The translations under genes and the position numbers were made by a program. From positions 930,001 to 994,000 of the forward strand of contig NZ_CP010271.1 of the NCBI RefSeq assembly GCF_001456355.1: 64,000 nt of DNA, given 5' to 3'. Under the pieces are notes generated by a model that was not told where the DNA came from, did not search any database, and worked only from the letters and a program-made list of their open reading frames with translations. The DNA is from Mycobacteroides saopaulense. GTDB lineage: Bacteria > Actinomycetota > Actinomycetes > Mycobacteriales > Mycobacteriaceae. Below, one piece after another: positions 1 through 9,533 of the stretch; positions within the stretch are counted from its first letter, which is position 1, and each line of letters starts with the position of its first letter.

Positions 1-132
1 CTGCGGAGCCGGATCGTGCTTTTCGTGGAATCTGTCGTGCCCCACACCTTTTCGTCTCTGCGAAGGTTGTCGATCTACTGATAGGTGATATCCGGTTTCA
101 ATCAATGAGATTGCGTGACGTATGCATGAACG

Positions 133-783
133 ATGGGAGTACGCGTTACGGGAACCGCTGATCAGCGGCTATCTTCTCGATTCGTGGACCTCTCGTTCGA
201 CACGTCCGGGCTGGTGCCGAGTCAGGACGGTTGGTACGACCCGATGACCGGCGATCAGTTCTGGGTCTCGCACTCCCGCGGTGCCTACCTGTCGGTGCCG
301 TTGGAAGACCTGGACGCGGTGCGTCGCGCGCTTGTCGAGGCGGTGCTCAAGCGCCGTGCGGGCGTGATCGAGGCGTACATCGTCGGCGTCGACACGCTGC
401 CGGGCCTGCTGTACGTGGTGAAGGTCCCGAAAACCGATGCACCGCAGGGGCTCACCTTCATGGCATCGATCGTCGTTCCGCGTGCGCACTCGTACGCGAT
501 GGTGTGCGGGGCCTTCGCGGAGGGCCCCGTGACCGGAGTGCGCGAGGCCGTCGTGCTGGAGGAACTGCTGGCGGTGGGTGATCCGTCGCAGATGTGGCCC
601 CCGCATCCCTACGCGCCCGATCTCGATCCGGGCATTCCCTACAACATTGCCGATGAAATACGTTGGGACGAAAGGTTTCCCGACCATCCGCTGACACGGC
701 TGCGCCGGTGGGTGGCAAGGATCACGCCAACCATCAGGGTGGGGCAGAAGTTCGCGGCGCTGCCGCCGTTCTCCCTGCGTTAG
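133..783 (+). CDS. Conserved hypothetical protein
   Basis: A 216-residue soluble-looking protein with no signal peptide and no membrane segment. I do not recognise the family. The N-terminal half carries an aromatic stretch (WYDPMTGDQFWVSHSRG) and a predicted alpha/beta core. The C-terminal part is proline- and tryptophan-rich (MWPPHPYAPDLDPG) and ends in a basic segment. ATG at 133 is used because it is the first good start after a low-GC leader, but no strong ribosome site precedes it, so a later start is possible. Its stop overlaps the stop of the minus-strand oxidoreductase gene by 4 bases, so the two are convergent. Codon use matches the neighbours, which supports a real gene. Confidence 0.75.
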   Translation: MGVRVTGTADQRLSSRFVDLSFDTSGLVPSQDGWYDPMTGDQFWVSHSRGAYLSVPLEDLDAVRRALVEAVLKRRAGVIEAYIVGVDTLPGLLYVVKVPKTDAPQGLTFMASIVVPRAHSYAMVCGAFAEGPVTGVREAVVLEELLAVGDPSQMWPPHPYAPDLDPGIPYNIADEIRWDERFPDHPLTRLRRWVARITPTIRVGQKFAALPPFSLR

Positions 784-1628
784 GCGAACGCAGCCAGTTT
801 CCCGGACAACCGCTCGATGTAGGCCCGCACCTCTTCCTCGGAGCGGTCGGGCATTCCGAAAATCGCCTCGGTGACGCCCAATTCGCGCCATGAGGCCAGC
901 TGCTCCGGGTCGGGCTTGCCCGCGAGTACGTAGATCAGCGGGTCGCCGTCACGGCCTGCGGCCGCCCACTCTTCCTTGAGTGCCACGATCTTTCCGGTGA
1001 TGTCCTCGTCACGCGGCGTGGACATCCAGCCGTCGGCGTTCTTGGCGATCCACTTGAAGTTCTTCTCGGTGCCGCCCGCGCCCACGATCACCGGCACGTG
1101 CTTCTGCACCGTCTTGGGCCAGGCCCAGCTGGGGCCGAAGTTGACGAATTCGCCTGAATAGCTGGCCTCTTCGTCTTCCCAGAGCTTGCGCATCGCCTCG
1201 ATGTACTCGCGCAGCATGGTCCGCCGACGCCCTGCGGGCACGTTGTGGTCGGCCAGCTCGTCGGTGTTCCAGCCATATCCGACACCCACGGTGACCCGTC
1301 CGGCGCTCATGTGGTCAAGGGTGGCAATCGATTTGGCGAGAGTGATGGGATCGTGCTCGACCGGGATGGCGACGGCGGTACCCAGCCGGATCTTGGACGT
1401 CACCGCACATGCGGCGCCGAGAGACACCCAGGGGTCAAGGGTGCGCATATAGCGATCGTCGGGTAGTTCCGCGCCGCCCGTGCCGGGGTGAGCGGCCTCT
1501 CGCTTGATGGGGATATGTGTGTGTTCGGGAACGTAGAAGGTGCTGAACCCGCCGTCCTCGGCGGCCTTGGCGGCGATGGCCGGCGAGATGCCGCGGTCAC
1601 TGGTGAACAGAACGAGCCCGTAGTCCAT
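780..1628 (-). CDS. LLM-class F420-dependent oxidoreductase (Rv0953c-like)
   Basis: A luciferase-like monooxygenase fold protein of 282 residues, the usual length for the F420-dependent subgroup. It starts MDYGLVLFTSDRGISP and has the typical barrel segments, including YVPEHTH, RIRLGT-like KIRLGTAV, and the GRVTVGVGYGWN strand found in cofactor-binding TIM barrels. It should reduce or oxidise a small organic substrate with F420 or flavin; the substrate is unknown. ATG at 1628 is chosen over an upstream in-frame ATG because the family begins here and because a KstR-type operator lies just upstream at 1637-1650. In M. tuberculosis the homologous gene lies beside the DUF5336 gene, as here. The divergent sfnG gene shares the control region. 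Confidence 0.85.
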   Translation of the reverse strand: MDYGLVLFTSDRGISPAIAAKAAEDGGFSTFYVPEHTHIPIKREAAHPGTGGAELPDDRYMRTLDPWVSLGAACAVTSKIRLGTAVAIPVEHDPITLAKSIATLDHMSAGRVTVGVGYGWNTDELADHNVPAGRRRTMLREYIEAMRKLWEDEEASYSGEFVNFGPSWAWPKTVQKHVPVIVGAGGTEKNFKWIAKNADGWMSTPRDEDITGKIVALKEEWAAAGRDGDPLIYVLAGKPDPEQLASWRELGVTEAIFGMPDRSEEEVRAYIERLSGKLAAFA

Positions 1629-1636
1629 CCACCAAT

Positions 1637-1650
1637 TAGAACGTGTTCCA
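1637..1650. promoter_or_regulatory. KstR-type operator
   Basis: The sequence TAGAACGTGTTCCA fits the TnnAACnnGTTnnA pattern known for KstR, the TetR-family repressor of the mycobacterial cholesterol regulon. It lies 8 bases upstream of the ATG of the LLM oxidoreductase and about 100 bases upstream of sfnG. Repression of the minus-strand gene is the likeliest effect; control of sfnG is possible. Confidence 0.6.
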
Positions 1651-1747
1651 GTTTTGTTGTCGAGGGTGGGGGTCACATCGGACGGGGAACGGATCACGGT
1701 GAGCCAGACGGATGACCACCGCACGGGTTCGCTGTTTGCATACCCCC

Positions 1748-2869
1748 ATGACGACCGAACGGATCGCCGACCACGTCAAATTCGCCTACTGGGTGCCCAA
1801 CGTCAGTGGTGGGCTGGTTACCAGCACCATCGAGCAGCGCACGGACTGGGGTTATGACTACAACGTGACCCTGGCGCGTACAGCCGAGAACAACGGCTTC
1901 GAGTACGCGCTCACCCAGGTGCGTTACGAGGCCAGCTACGGCGCCGAGTACCAGCACGAATCCACCAGTTTCTCCCTGGCATTGCTACTGGCAACCGAGC
2001 GGCTCAAGGTGATCGCCGCTGTGCACCCCGGCTTCTGGCAGCCGGGCGTGCTCGCCAAATTGGGCGCCACGGCCGACCAGCTCTCGGGTGGCCGTTTCGC
2101 CGTCAACGTGGTTTCCGGGTGGTTCAAGGACGAGTTCACCCATCTGGGCGAACCCTGGTTGGAACACGACGAGCGGTACCGGCGAAGCGCCGAATTCCTG
2201 CAGGTGTTGCGCGAACTGTGGACGAACGACAGTGTTGATTTCAGGGGCGACTTCTATCGGATCCACGATTTCACGTTGAAACCGAAGCCGATTCACACCC
2301 CGGAGCTATTTCAAGGAGGCAACTCGACGGCCGCGCGGCGCAACGGCGGCCTGTACTCCGATTGGTACTTCTCCAACGGCAAGGACTTTGCCGGCATCAC
2401 CGACCAGATCGTGGAGGTTCGGGACCACGCCCGCACCGTAGGGCGTGAAGTCAGCATCGGGCTCAACGGTTTCATCATCGCCAGGGACACCGAGGCCGAG
2501 GCGCGCGACGTGCTCAGGGAAATCGTGGCGAAGGCCAACCGCCCCGCCGTCGAGGGCTTCCGCAACGCGGTGCAGCAGGCAGGTTCGGCCACCGGGGACA
2601 AGAAGGGGATGTGGGCGGATTCCTCGTTCGAGGACCTCGTGCAGTACAACGACGGATTCCGCACCCAGCTCATCGGTACCCCTGAGCAGATCGCCGAGCG
2701 GATAGTCGCCTATCGCCGCCGGGGCGTGGACCTGATTCTGGGTGGCTTCCTGCATTTCCAGGAGGAGATCGAATACTTCGGGGCAAAGGTGCTGCCGCTG
2801 GTCCGCGAGATCGAGGCGGCCGACTCTCAGGAAACCCTCAGCGAATACCGGGTACCGGTTTTGAGCTAA
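1748..2869 (+). CDS. sfnG: FMNH2-dependent dimethylsulfone monooxygenase
   Basis: A luciferase-family enzyme of 373 residues. The sequence closely resembles SfnG, which oxidises dimethylsulfone to methanesulfinate with reduced FMN, feeding sulfur scavenging. Recognisable family segments are KFAYWVPNVSGGLV, WGYDYN, ENNGFEYALTQVRY, SYGAEYQHES, HPGFWQPGVLAKLGATAD and NVVSGWFKDEFTHLGEPW. ATG at 1748 (MTTERIADHVKF) matches the family start; an in-frame ATG at 1712 would add 12 residues. A partner FMN reductase is not visible nearby. A few residues are missing relative to the homologues I remember just before FQGGNSTAARR. Control may be shared with the divergent LLM gene through the KstR-like box. 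Confidence 0.88.
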   Translation: MTTERIADHVKFAYWVPNVSGGLVTSTIEQRTDWGYDYNVTLARTAENNGFEYALTQVRYEASYGAEYQHESTSFSLALLLATERLKVIAAVHPGFWQPGVLAKLGATADQLSGGRFAVNVVSGWFKDEFTHLGEPWLEHDERYRRSAEFLQVLRELWTNDSVDFRGDFYRIHDFTLKPKPIHTPELFQGGNSTAARRNGGLYSDWYFSNGKDFAGITDQIVEVRDHARTVGREVSIGLNGFIIARDTEAEARDVLREIVAKANRPAVEGFRNAVQQAGSATGDKKGMWADSSFEDLVQYNDGFRTQLIGTPEQIAERIVAYRRRGVDLILGGFLHFQEEIEYFGAKVLPLVREIEAADSQETLSEYRVPVLS

Positions 2870-2984
2870 CGGATGCTGCCTCGGCCGTGTCTAACGTTGT
2901 CTGCGTCCGTACCGGCGCCGGGTGCAGTAGCGTGGAGGCGATCTACCCCGAGACCACGACCGAAACCGTGATGTAGGAGATGTA

Positions 2985-4004
2985 ATGACGTATTCGACCG
3001 GTGGGCCCGGATACCAGCCCGCGCAGCCGTCCAACCCGTACGGCACCCCTTCTTTTGTGGCCGAGCCCAACACGGGCGCGCTGGGGGTTTACTTGCCCGG
3101 TGGTGTCCTGGTGCTGAGCCTGATCGGCTTCATCGCCGGCTTCGGGCCGTTCTACACCGGCAAGGCCAGCTCCGGAACATCGGGAAGCTTTGGTGGGTTC
3201 GACCTTTTGGCGCTGTCTCCGGTTTTCGGTTTCGCGCAGTTCGCCCTGCTGATCGCCGGTCTGACCGCGGGCGTCTCGCTGCTGTCCGGCAAGGACGACA
3301 AGCAGGCTCCCGTTGCGATCCTGTCGATCGTCGGATTCCTCTTCGTGCTGGGTGGGCTGTTCGGCAACCCGTTCGCATCCGCCTTCGGTGAGGTCGGTAT
3401 CGGCTGGGGCCTGATCACGCTCGCCGTGGTGTCCGGTCTGCAGGCCGCGGCCGCCGTCTACGCACTGCTCAGCGAGGTGGGCGTCGTCAAGGCCAAGACC
3501 GCCTCGCCGGCAACCAACCCGTTCGGCAGCCAGTACCAGCCGCAGCAGAGCCAGTACTACACCCCGGCGCAGCAGCAGCCGCAGCAGCAGCTGCCCAAGC
3601 AGGGCCAGGCTTATGGCCAGGCGCAGGGTTACGGCCAGCAGCAGGGTTACGGCCAGCAGGGTGCCCAGGGCTATGGCCAGGGTGCCGCGCAGGCCCCGGG
3701 TTACGGCCAGCCGCAGCAGCCCGCTCCCGCCGCGCCGCCGTCGTACGGTGGCTACGGCCAGCAGCAGCCGCAGTCGGCGCCCCCGACGCCGCCGCAGGGT
3801 TTCAGCAGCTCCGGCTTCACGCCTCCGTCGTCGCAGTCGGCTCAGCAGGGTGCTTCGTCGCAGCCGACTCAGCAGTACCCGACTTTCGGTGGAGCCAGCG
3901 GCCAGGCGGCCGGTGGCGAGCAGCCGGGCGGCGCCGCCACCGGTGGTGGTTCCGCCTCCGCCAGCGGTGACGATCTGTTCGGCACCTCTCGTCCCTCCAA
4001 CTAA
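2985..4004 (+). CDS. DUF5336 membrane protein, 34 kDa antigen family (Rv0954-like)
   Basis: A 339-residue protein with two parts. Residues about 30-165 hold four hydrophobic segments (GVYLPGGVLVLSLIGF, FAQFALLIAGLTAG, VAILSIVGFLFVLGGLF, WGLITLAVVSGLQAAAAVYAL). The remainder is a low-complexity Gln/Pro/Gly/Tyr tail with many GYGQ-like units, probably disordered. The homologue in M. tuberculosis is the 34 kDa antigenic protein, reported as linked to the divisome. ATG at 2985 follows a good GGAG ribosome site. perM follows directly, fitting a shared role in growth or division. The repeats in the tail are translated in frame and are not a DNA-level array. Confidence 0.85.
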   Translation: MTYSTGGPGYQPAQPSNPYGTPSFVAEPNTGALGVYLPGGVLVLSLIGFIAGFGPFYTGKASSGTSGSFGGFDLLALSPVFGFAQFALLIAGLTAGVSLLSGKDDKQAPVAILSIVGFLFVLGGLFGNPFASAFGEVGIGWGLITLAVVSGLQAAAAVYALLSEVGVVKAKTASPATNPFGSQYQPQQSQYYTPAQQQPQQQLPKQGQAYGQAQGYGQQQGYGQQGAQGYGQGAAQAPGYGQPQQPAPAAPPSYGGYGQQQPQSAPPTPPQGFSSSGFTPPSSQSAQQGASSQPTQQYPTFGGASGQAAGGEQPGGAATGGGSASASGDDLFGTSRPSN

Positions 4005-4022
4005 GACCGTGTTCACGGCTTG

Positions 4023-4043
4023 GATGAGCCGCTGGCGCGAAGA
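4023..4043 (-). repeat. Dispersed 21-nt element, copy 1 (reverse orientation)
   Basis: GATGAGCCGCTGGCGCGAAGA is the reverse complement of 30679-30699 at the start of galU with one mismatch, and 5447-5464 in purN carries 18 bases of the same element. This copy lies between the DUF5336 gene and perM, just upstream of the preferred GTG start of perM. Confidence 0.55.
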
Positions 4044-4064
4044 CCATCGGTTCCTGATCGGCGC

Positions 4065-5402
4065 GTGAATCAACCCTCGCGCGCCAATCCCGCACAGGCT
4101 CGCGCACTGCTGACGGTTGCCTTTGGCCCGTCAGCAGTTGCGTTGGTCATCATTGCGGCAATCGTCTTGGTGCAGTTGGTGATAGCCAACAGCGACATGA
4201 CCGGGACGTTCGGTGCGGTGGCCAGCATGTGGCTGGGCACGCATCTGGTCCCCATCTCCATCGGCGGCCGAGTCATCGAGGTGCTGCCACTGCTGCCGAC
4301 GGCGGCCATGGTGTGGGGTGTGGCGCGAACCGTCGCTTCGACGATCGCGCCGACCGCATCCTGGTACGTGATCCGGTGGGTCATCGCCTCGGCCCTCGCC
4401 GGGCCCTTGCTGATGACCGCGATATCGCTGGCGATCATCCACGATGCCTCGACGGTGCTGACGCAGCTGCAATCACCGAACGCCTTGCGTGCCTTCGGTT
4501 CGGTACTCGCCGTGCACGCGGTCGGTGCGATTGTCGGCGTCGTGATGCGCGTCGGCCGACGGATTGCGGCCGTCTTGGAACTGCCGTCCTGGCCGGTGGA
4601 CGCCGCCCGCGGCGCCGTTGCGGGAGTGCTCGCGTTGTTCGGGCTGTCCGCAGCCGTCACGGCCGGGTCGCTGGTGGTCCACTGGTCGACGATGGATCAG
4701 CTGTACTCGGTGACCAACGATTTCGTCGGCCAACTGAGCCTGACGCTGCTGGCGATCCTTTACGCCCCCAACGTGATTCTCGGGTCGTGTGCGTTGGCGG
4801 TCGGATCCAGCGCGCATGTGGGGACCGCGACCTTCAGCGCGTTCGCGGTGTTCGGTGGCCAGCTGCCCGCGGTGCCGATCCTGGCGGCGGTCCCCACCCC
4901 GCCGCTCGGACCCGCATGGGTGGCGTTGATGATCATCGGCGCCGCGTCGGGAGTGGCCGTTGGTCAACAGTGCGCGCGCCGCCCCGCGCCGTGGCCCACC
5001 GCCGTCCACAAGGTGGTGGCGGCGGCGTTGCTCGCGGCTACGTTCCTGGCGATCGTCGGAAAGCTCGCCGGCGGTCAGCTGGGTAACTTCGGACGCCTGG
5101 GGATCGACCAGGGCACCTTTGGCCCCGGCGTGTTCTTTTGGTTCCTGGTCATCGGGCTGTTGACCGTGTTCATGCTGGGTGGAGCCACTCGGCTGCCGGC
5201 GAGGGCACGACCCGAACCCGAGCCACAGCCGGAGCCTCAGTCAGCGACGGAACCAGAACCCGAGGTGGTGGCCGAACCCGAGTGGGAGCCGGAGGTTGAT
5301 CCCGAGCCGAGCCCAGAGCCGGATTCCGGGATCGAACCGGAAACGGAGCCCGGGGTTGATCCCGAGAGCGACCCCAGCGACCCTCCGGAACCTGCCAAGT
5401 GA
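4065..5402 (+). CDS. perM: PerM-like polytopic membrane protein (DUF6350)
   Basis: About 445 residues with roughly nine or ten membrane segments between residues 15 and 370, followed by a long Pro/Glu/Asp-rich acidic tail of about 70 residues. It corresponds to Rv0955 PerM, an integral membrane protein needed for chronic persistence and linked to FtsB stability and cell division. Conserved stretches include [17 protein letters not shown] [38 protein letters not shown] and [20 protein letters not shown] at 4065 ([11 protein letters not shown]) is preferred; TTG at 4020 would add 15 residues that overlap the 21-nt repeat. The stop overlaps an upstream GTG of purN at 5399. Confidence 0.85.
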   Translation: MNQPSRANPAQARALLTVAFGPSAVALVIIAAIVLVQLVIANSDMTGTFGAVASMWLGTHLVPISIGGRVIEVLPLLPTAAMVWGVARTVASTIAPTASWYVIRWVIASALAGPLLMTAISLAIIHDASTVLTQLQSPNALRAFGSVLAVHAVGAIVGVVMRVGRRIAAVLELPSWPVDAARGAVAGVLALFGLSAAVTAGSLVVHWSTMDQLYSVTNDFVGQLSLTLLAILYAPNVILGSCALAVGSSAHVGTATFSAFAVFGGQLPAVPILAAVPTPPLGPAWVALMIIGAASGVAVGQQCARRPAPWPTAVHKVVAAALLAATFLAIVGKLAGGQLGNFGRLGIDQGTFGPGVFFWFLVIGLLTVFMLGGATRLPARARPEPEPQPEPQSATEPEPEVVAEPEWEPEVDPEPSPEPDSGIEPETEPGVDPESDPSDPPEPAK

Positions 5403-5425
5403 CCCGTCCGGCTACGCTCAGCGGC

Positions 5426-6097
5426 GTGTCGGTACCAGATCCTCTGCGCGCAAGCGGCTCATCGACGCCCCCTCAGTCGGTCGATATCGCCCCCTCGGCT
5501 CCCGCGCGGGTCGTCGTCCTTGCTTCCGGCACCGGTACCCTGCTGCGCTCCCTGCTCGACGCGACCGCAGGCGAGTTCCCCGCCCGGATCGTCGCCGTGG
5601 GTACCGACCGGCAATGCGCCGCCCTGGACATCGCGGCCGAGGCACAGCTCCCGAGCTACACGGTGCGCCTCGGCGATTACGACTCCCGCGAACAATGGGA
5701 CGCCGCGATCGCCGAAGCCACCGCGGCGCACCGGCCCGACCTCGTCGTCTCCGCCGGATTCATGAAGATTCTTGGACCGCAGTTTCTTTCGCAGTACCTG
5801 GGCCGAGTGATCAACACCCACCCGGCGCTATTACCGTCCTTTCCCGGCGCACACGCCGTGCCCGAAGCCCTGGCCCATGGGGTCAAGGTGACCGGTTGCA
5901 CCGTGCATCTGGTCGACGCCGGGATGGACACCGGGCCGATCCTTGCCCAGCAGCCCGTCGCGGTGAACGGGGACGACGACGAGGCGAGCCTGCATGAGCG
6001 CATCAAGGTCGTGGAACGGGCGCTGCTGGTAGACGTGCTGGCCGCAGTGGCCACCAGAGGTTTGACATGGAACGGAAGAAGGGCCTCCATCAAGTGA
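5426..6097 (+). CDS. purN: Phosphoribosylglycinamide formyltransferase (GAR transformylase)
   Basis: Transfers a formyl group from 10-formyl-THF to GAR in purine synthesis. The formyltransferase core shows [18 protein letters not shown] (phosphate loop), the catalytic [12 protein letters not shown] segment (Asn-His) and the [15 protein letters not shown] signature with the catalytic Asp. From the GTG at 5426 it is 223 residues; a GTG at 5399, overlapping the perM stop, would add nine. The N-terminus carries PLRASGSS, encoded by a dispersed 18-base element also present at the start of galU, and is longer than I expect for the family. purH follows with a 4-base GTGA overlap, so the two are translationally coupled. 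Confidence 0.92.
   Translation: MSVPDPLRASGSSTPPQSVDIAPSAPARVVVLASGTGTLLRSLLDATAGEFPARIVAVGTDRQCAALDIAAEAQLPSYTVRLGDYDSREQWDAAIAEATAAHRPDLVVSAGFMKILGPQFLSQYLGRVINTHPALLPSFPGAHAVPEALAHGVKVTGCTVHLVDAGMDTGPILAQQPVAVNGDDDEASLHERIKVVERALLVDVLAAVATRGLTWNGRRASIK
5447..5464 (+). repeat. Dispersed 21-nt element, copy 2
   Basis: CGCGCAAGCGGCTCATCG is identical to 30683-30700 in galU and nearly identical, reversed, to 4023-4043. It is inside the purN reading frame and encodes RASGSS near the N-terminus. Confidence 0.6.
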
Positions 6098-7647
6098 GTA
6101 CGCAGCGACCCGTACGGCGGGCATTGATCAGCGTCTACGACAAGACCGGATTGGAAGAGCTCGCCGGTGGGCTGCACGCGGCCGGCGTGGAACTGGTATC
6201 CACCGGCTCCACCGCAAAAACGATTGCCGCCACGTCGATTCCGGTGACCCCCGTGGAAGAGGTCACCGGGTTCCCGGAAGTTCTGGACGGTCGGGTCAAG
6301 ACCCTGCACCCACACGTGCACGCCGGTGTCTTGGCCGACACCCGGCGCGAGGAGCACCTGACGCAGCTCGAAGAGCTGGGCGTCAAGGGTTTCGAGCTGG
6401 TGGTGGTCAACCTGTACCCGTTCGCCGCCACGGTGGCCTCGGGTGCCTCCGAGGACGAGTGCGTCGAACAGATCGACATCGGCGGTCCCTCGATGGTGCG
6501 TGCCGCCGCCAAGAACCACCCGAGTGTCGCGGTTGTCGTGGACCCCGCCTCATACGGTGAGGTGCTGGCCGCCGTCAACGCCGGTGGATTCACCCTGGAG
6601 GCACGGAAGATTCTGGCGGCCAAGGCATTCCGCCATACCGCCGAGTACGATGTGGCTGTCGCGGGCTGGTTGTCCGGCGTCGCGGAACCCGAGGACGCGA
6701 CGCTGCCCTCGTGGATCGGTGGGACGTGGAACCGCTCGGCGGTGCTGCGCTACGGCGAGAACCCGCATCAGCAGGCGGCCCTGTACGTCGGCGCCGCGGG
6801 GCACGGCCTGGCGCAGGCCGAGCAGCTGCACGGAAAAGAGATGTCGTACAACAACTACACGGATGCCGATGCCGCGTGGCGCGCCGCGTGGGATCAGGAC
6901 AAGGCATGCGCGGCCATCATCAAGCACGCCAACCCGTGCGGAATCGCGGTGTCGGACATCTCCATTGCCGACGCCCATCTCAAGGCTCACGAGTGTGATC
7001 CGTTGAGCGCCTTTGGCGGTGTGATCGCCGTCAACCGTGAGGTGAGTGTGGAGATGGCCGAGCGCGTCGCCGACATCTTCACCGAGGTGATCGTCGCCCC
7101 GGGTTACGCCGACGGTGCGGTAGAGGTGCTGAGCCGCAAGAAGAACGTGCGCCTCCTGCGCGCCGCCCAGCACCAGTCGGGCAGCACCGAGTGGCGCCAG
7201 ATCACCGGTGGCCTGCTGGTGCAGGAGCGTGACGCGCTCGATGCCGAGGGTGACGATCCGGCGAACTGGACGCTGGTGGCCGGTACCGCTGCCGATGCGG
7301 ACACCTTGGCAGACTTGGCGTTCGCGTGGAAGGCCGGCCGTGCCGTCAAGTCCAACGCCATCGTCATCGCCTCCGGCGGTGCCACCATCGGCGTCGGGAT
7401 GGGCCAGGTGAACCGGGTCGATGCGGCACGGCTCGCGGTGTCTCGTGGTGGGGATCGGGTCGCCGGAGCGGTGGCGTCCTCCGACGCCTTCTTCCCGTTC
7501 CCCGATGGCCTGGAGGTGCTGACGCAGGCCGGAGTGCGCGCGATCGTGCACCCGGGTGGGTCGATGCGTGACGAGTTGGTGACCGACGCCGCCAAGGCAG
7601 CGGGAATCACGTTGTACACCACCGGGGCACGCCACTTCGCGCATTAG
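6094..7647 (+). CDS. purH: Bifunctional AICAR formyltransferase / IMP cyclohydrolase
   Basis: Carries out the last two steps of IMP synthesis. The N-terminal IMP cyclohydrolase (MGS-like) domain shows [25 protein letters not shown] and [13 protein letters not shown]. The C-terminal transformylase has [13 protein letters not shown], the catalytic KHANPCGIA with Lys-His, [23 protein letters not shown] and [10 protein letters not shown]. From GTG 6094 it has 517 residues, which is normal. ATG at 6067 lies inside purN and would add nine residues; the GTG that overlaps the purN stop is preferred for coupling. It forms the purNH operon, probably transcribed with perM upstream. Confidence 0.95.
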   Translation: MSTQRPVRRALISVYDKTGLEELAGGLHAAGVELVSTGSTAKTIAATSIPVTPVEEVTGFPEVLDGRVKTLHPHVHAGVLADTRREEHLTQLEELGVKGFELVVVNLYPFAATVASGASEDECVEQIDIGGPSMVRAAAKNHPSVAVVVDPASYGEVLAAVNAGGFTLEARKILAAKAFRHTAEYDVAVAGWLSGVAEPEDATLPSWIGGTWNRSAVLRYGENPHQQAALYVGAAGHGLAQAEQLHGKEMSYNNYTDADAAWRAAWDQDKACAAIIKHANPCGIAVSDISIADAHLKAHECDPLSAFGGVIAVNREVSVEMAERVADIFTEVIVAPGYADGAVEVLSRKKNVRLLRAAQHQSGSTEWRQITGGLLVQERDALDAEGDDPANWTLVAGTAADADTLADLAFAWKAGRAVKSNAIVIASGGATIGVGMGQVNRVDAARLAVSRGGDRVAGAVASSDAFFPFPDGLEVLTQAGVRAIVHPGGSMRDELVTDAAKAAGITLYTTGARHFAH

Positions 7648-7679
7648 TGGCACCTTAAGGACTTTTCGAAGGGGAGCCG

Positions 7680-9533
7680 ATGGTTCAGCCCAGTTTGGAT
7701 TGGCCGGGCGAGCCACTGCGCTCGCTGGTGTGGACGCTGCAGGCCTGGGCCATCACCCTGGTGGTGTTTCTGGCGGTGGCCTTCGTCATTGCTCGTTGCA
7801 CCCAATGGGGACAACAATTCTGGCGGGTGAACGCACCCTTTTTCTGGGGGCGTGACACCTGGCGCACCTGGGTGCTGCTTGCCTTCATCATGTGGCACAC
7901 GGTGTACATGGCCCGGGTGGCGGTGATCTTCACCTATCAGTACAAGGACCTGATGAATGCGCTGCAGGTCGCCTCGGAGGCCCTTGTCACGCATGACTCA
8001 CCGCTGCTGGCCGACGCGCGGCAGGCGTTCTTCACGTCATTCGCGATCAGCGGCATCCTGGTAGTGCTCACGGTGACGTACACGGTGGTGGATCTGTTCT
8101 TGCGCAGGGTGTTCGCCATCCGCTGGCGGGTGTGGCTGAACACCCGCCTTGTCGACGACTGGATGAGCAAGGACGCCTTCTACCGCAACCGGTTTCTGGA
8201 GACGCCGGTGGAGAACCCCGACCAGCGCATCCAGAACGACGTCGAGACCCACACCACCAAGTCGGTGGATCTGACCCTCGGCGCGGTGAACAAGACGCTG
8301 CTGATCGTCATGTTCACCGGGGTGCTGTGGCAGCTCTCGGGTCCGTTGCAGCTGTGGGGTTACGTTATTCCCCGGGCCATGGTGTTCATCGCCTTCATCT
8401 TCTCGATCGCGGTGACCGTCATCGCGTTTTGGATCGGGCGTCCGCTGGTGCGGTTGAACTTCTTGAACGAACGGTTCGGCGCCAGTTTCCGCTATGCGCT
8501 GGTGCGGCTGCGCGACAGCGCGGAACGGGTCGCTTTCTATCGTGGTGGCGAGCGTGAACGCAGGTTGTTGCATTCGCGATTCAACGAAATCATCGCCAAC
8601 ATGTGGCGCATCGTGTTCGCGCAACTGCGCCTCAACGGATGGAACCGGGGCGTGGGCGATGTGACCACCGGGATGATTCCCTATGCGGTGCAGGCGCCTC
8701 GATTCTTCGCCGGTCAGATCAAGGTCGGTGATCTACTGCAGACTGTGGCGGCATTCGGAAATGTCTGTGGCGCAATGTCCTTCTTCCGGGACGCCTACGA
8801 CGAGTTCACCGTCTATCGTGCGGCGCTGCTGCGTATCGATCAGATGCTGGACAGCGATCATCGAGCACGCGAGTTGCCGCGTATCGCCTTGACCGATGCG
8901 GACGACACCCTGACCCTCACCGACGTGGGGGTGCGAAACCTGCAGGGACAGGACATGATCACCGACCTCAACCTGGCACTGGCCCCGGGTGGCAGCGTCG
9001 TGGTGAAGGGGCCCTCGGGATGTGGGAAGACCACCCTGCTGCGCAGCCTGGCTCAGCTGTGGCCGCAGACTTCCGGATTGGTGGCACGCCCCGACGGATG
9101 GGCGACCTTGTTCCTGCCGCAACTGCCCTATCTTCCGCTGGGCAACCTGCGTGAAACGGTTGTGTATCCGCTTCCGGTCGAGGAAGTTGCGGACGACGAG
9201 CTGAAGCAAACACTGCGCGACGTCGCGCTGGGTCACCTGACCGAACGACTTGACGACGAGGCGGACTGGGCGGCCGTGCTCTCACTGGGGGAGCAGCAGC
9301 GGGTCTCCTTCGCGCGGGTGCTGCTGGTGCGACCCCGCGTGGTGTTCCTCGACGAATCTTCTTCGGCGCTGGACGAGGGACTGGAGGATGCGATGTATGC
9401 GTTGATCCGCGAGCGCCTACCCGCCTGCGCGGTGGTCAGTGTGGGGCACAGGTCGACGATTGACCGTCATCATCAGTCGCGGTTGGTGCTGACCGGGACC
9501 GGGGCATGGGAACTGTCCGCGACCGGAGCGTAG
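7680..9533 (+). CDS. bacA: SbmA/BacA-type ABC transporter, fused permease and ATPase
   Basis: A 617-residue fusion of an SbmA/BacA-like membrane domain (about residues 15-380, around six helices) and an ABC ATPase. The ATPase has Walker A GPSGCGKTT at 444-452, a signature LSLGEQQRV near 528, Walker B VVFLDESSSALDE near 545 and an H-loop SVGHR. Relatives include Rv1819c, which imports hydrophilic solutes such as cobalamin and some antimicrobial peptides; import rather than export is therefore likely, by family analogy. A strong AAGGGGAG ribosome site precedes ATG 7680. It lies 32 bases after purH and may be co-transcribed. Symbol given by homology only. Confidence 0.8.
   Translation: MVQPSLDWPGEPLRSLVWTLQAWAITLVVFLAVAFVIARCTQWGQQFWRVNAPFFWGRDTWRTWVLLAFIMWHTVYMARVAVIFTYQYKDLMNALQVASEALVTHDSPLLADARQAFFTSFAISGILVVLTVTYTVVDLFLRRVFAIRWRVWLNTRLVDDWMSKDAFYRNRFLETPVENPDQRIQNDVETHTTKSVDLTLGAVNKTLLIVMFTGVLWQLSGPLQLWGYVIPRAMVFIAFIFSIAVTVIAFWIGRPLVRLNFLNERFGASFRYALVRLRDSAERVAFYRGGERERRLLHSRFNEIIANMWRIVFAQLRLNGWNRGVGDVTTGMIPYAVQAPRFFAGQIKVGDLLQTVAAFGNVCGAMSFFRDAYDEFTVYRAALLRIDQMLDSDHRARELPRIALTDADDTLTLTDVGVRNLQGQDMITDLNLALAPGGSVVVKGPSGCGKTTLLRSLAQLWPQTSGLVARPDGWATLFLPQLPYLPLGNLRETVVYPLPVEEVADDELKQTLRDVALGHLTERLDDEADWAAVLSLGEQQRVSFARVLLVRPRVVFLDESSSALDEGLEDAMYALIRERLPACAVVSVGHRSTIDRHHQSRLVLTGTGAWELSATGA

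Noticed and set aside
3600..3800. Tandem GGYGQ-like DNA repeats as a CRISPR or VNTR array
   Set aside because: They are in-frame codons of a low-complexity protein tail with irregular unit length and no spacers.
2943..4073. Long open frame on the minus strand opposite the DUF5336 gene (376 codons)
   Set aside because: Composition is Arg/Leu-rich with repeated LLLAV units that mirror the GYGQ tail of the real gene; no ribosome site and no recognisable domain. It is a shadow of high-GC sequence.
5420..5431. GCGGCGTGTCGG before purN as a third copy of the 64-bp element end
   Set aside because: Only about 12 bases match and no partner arm or middle part is present.
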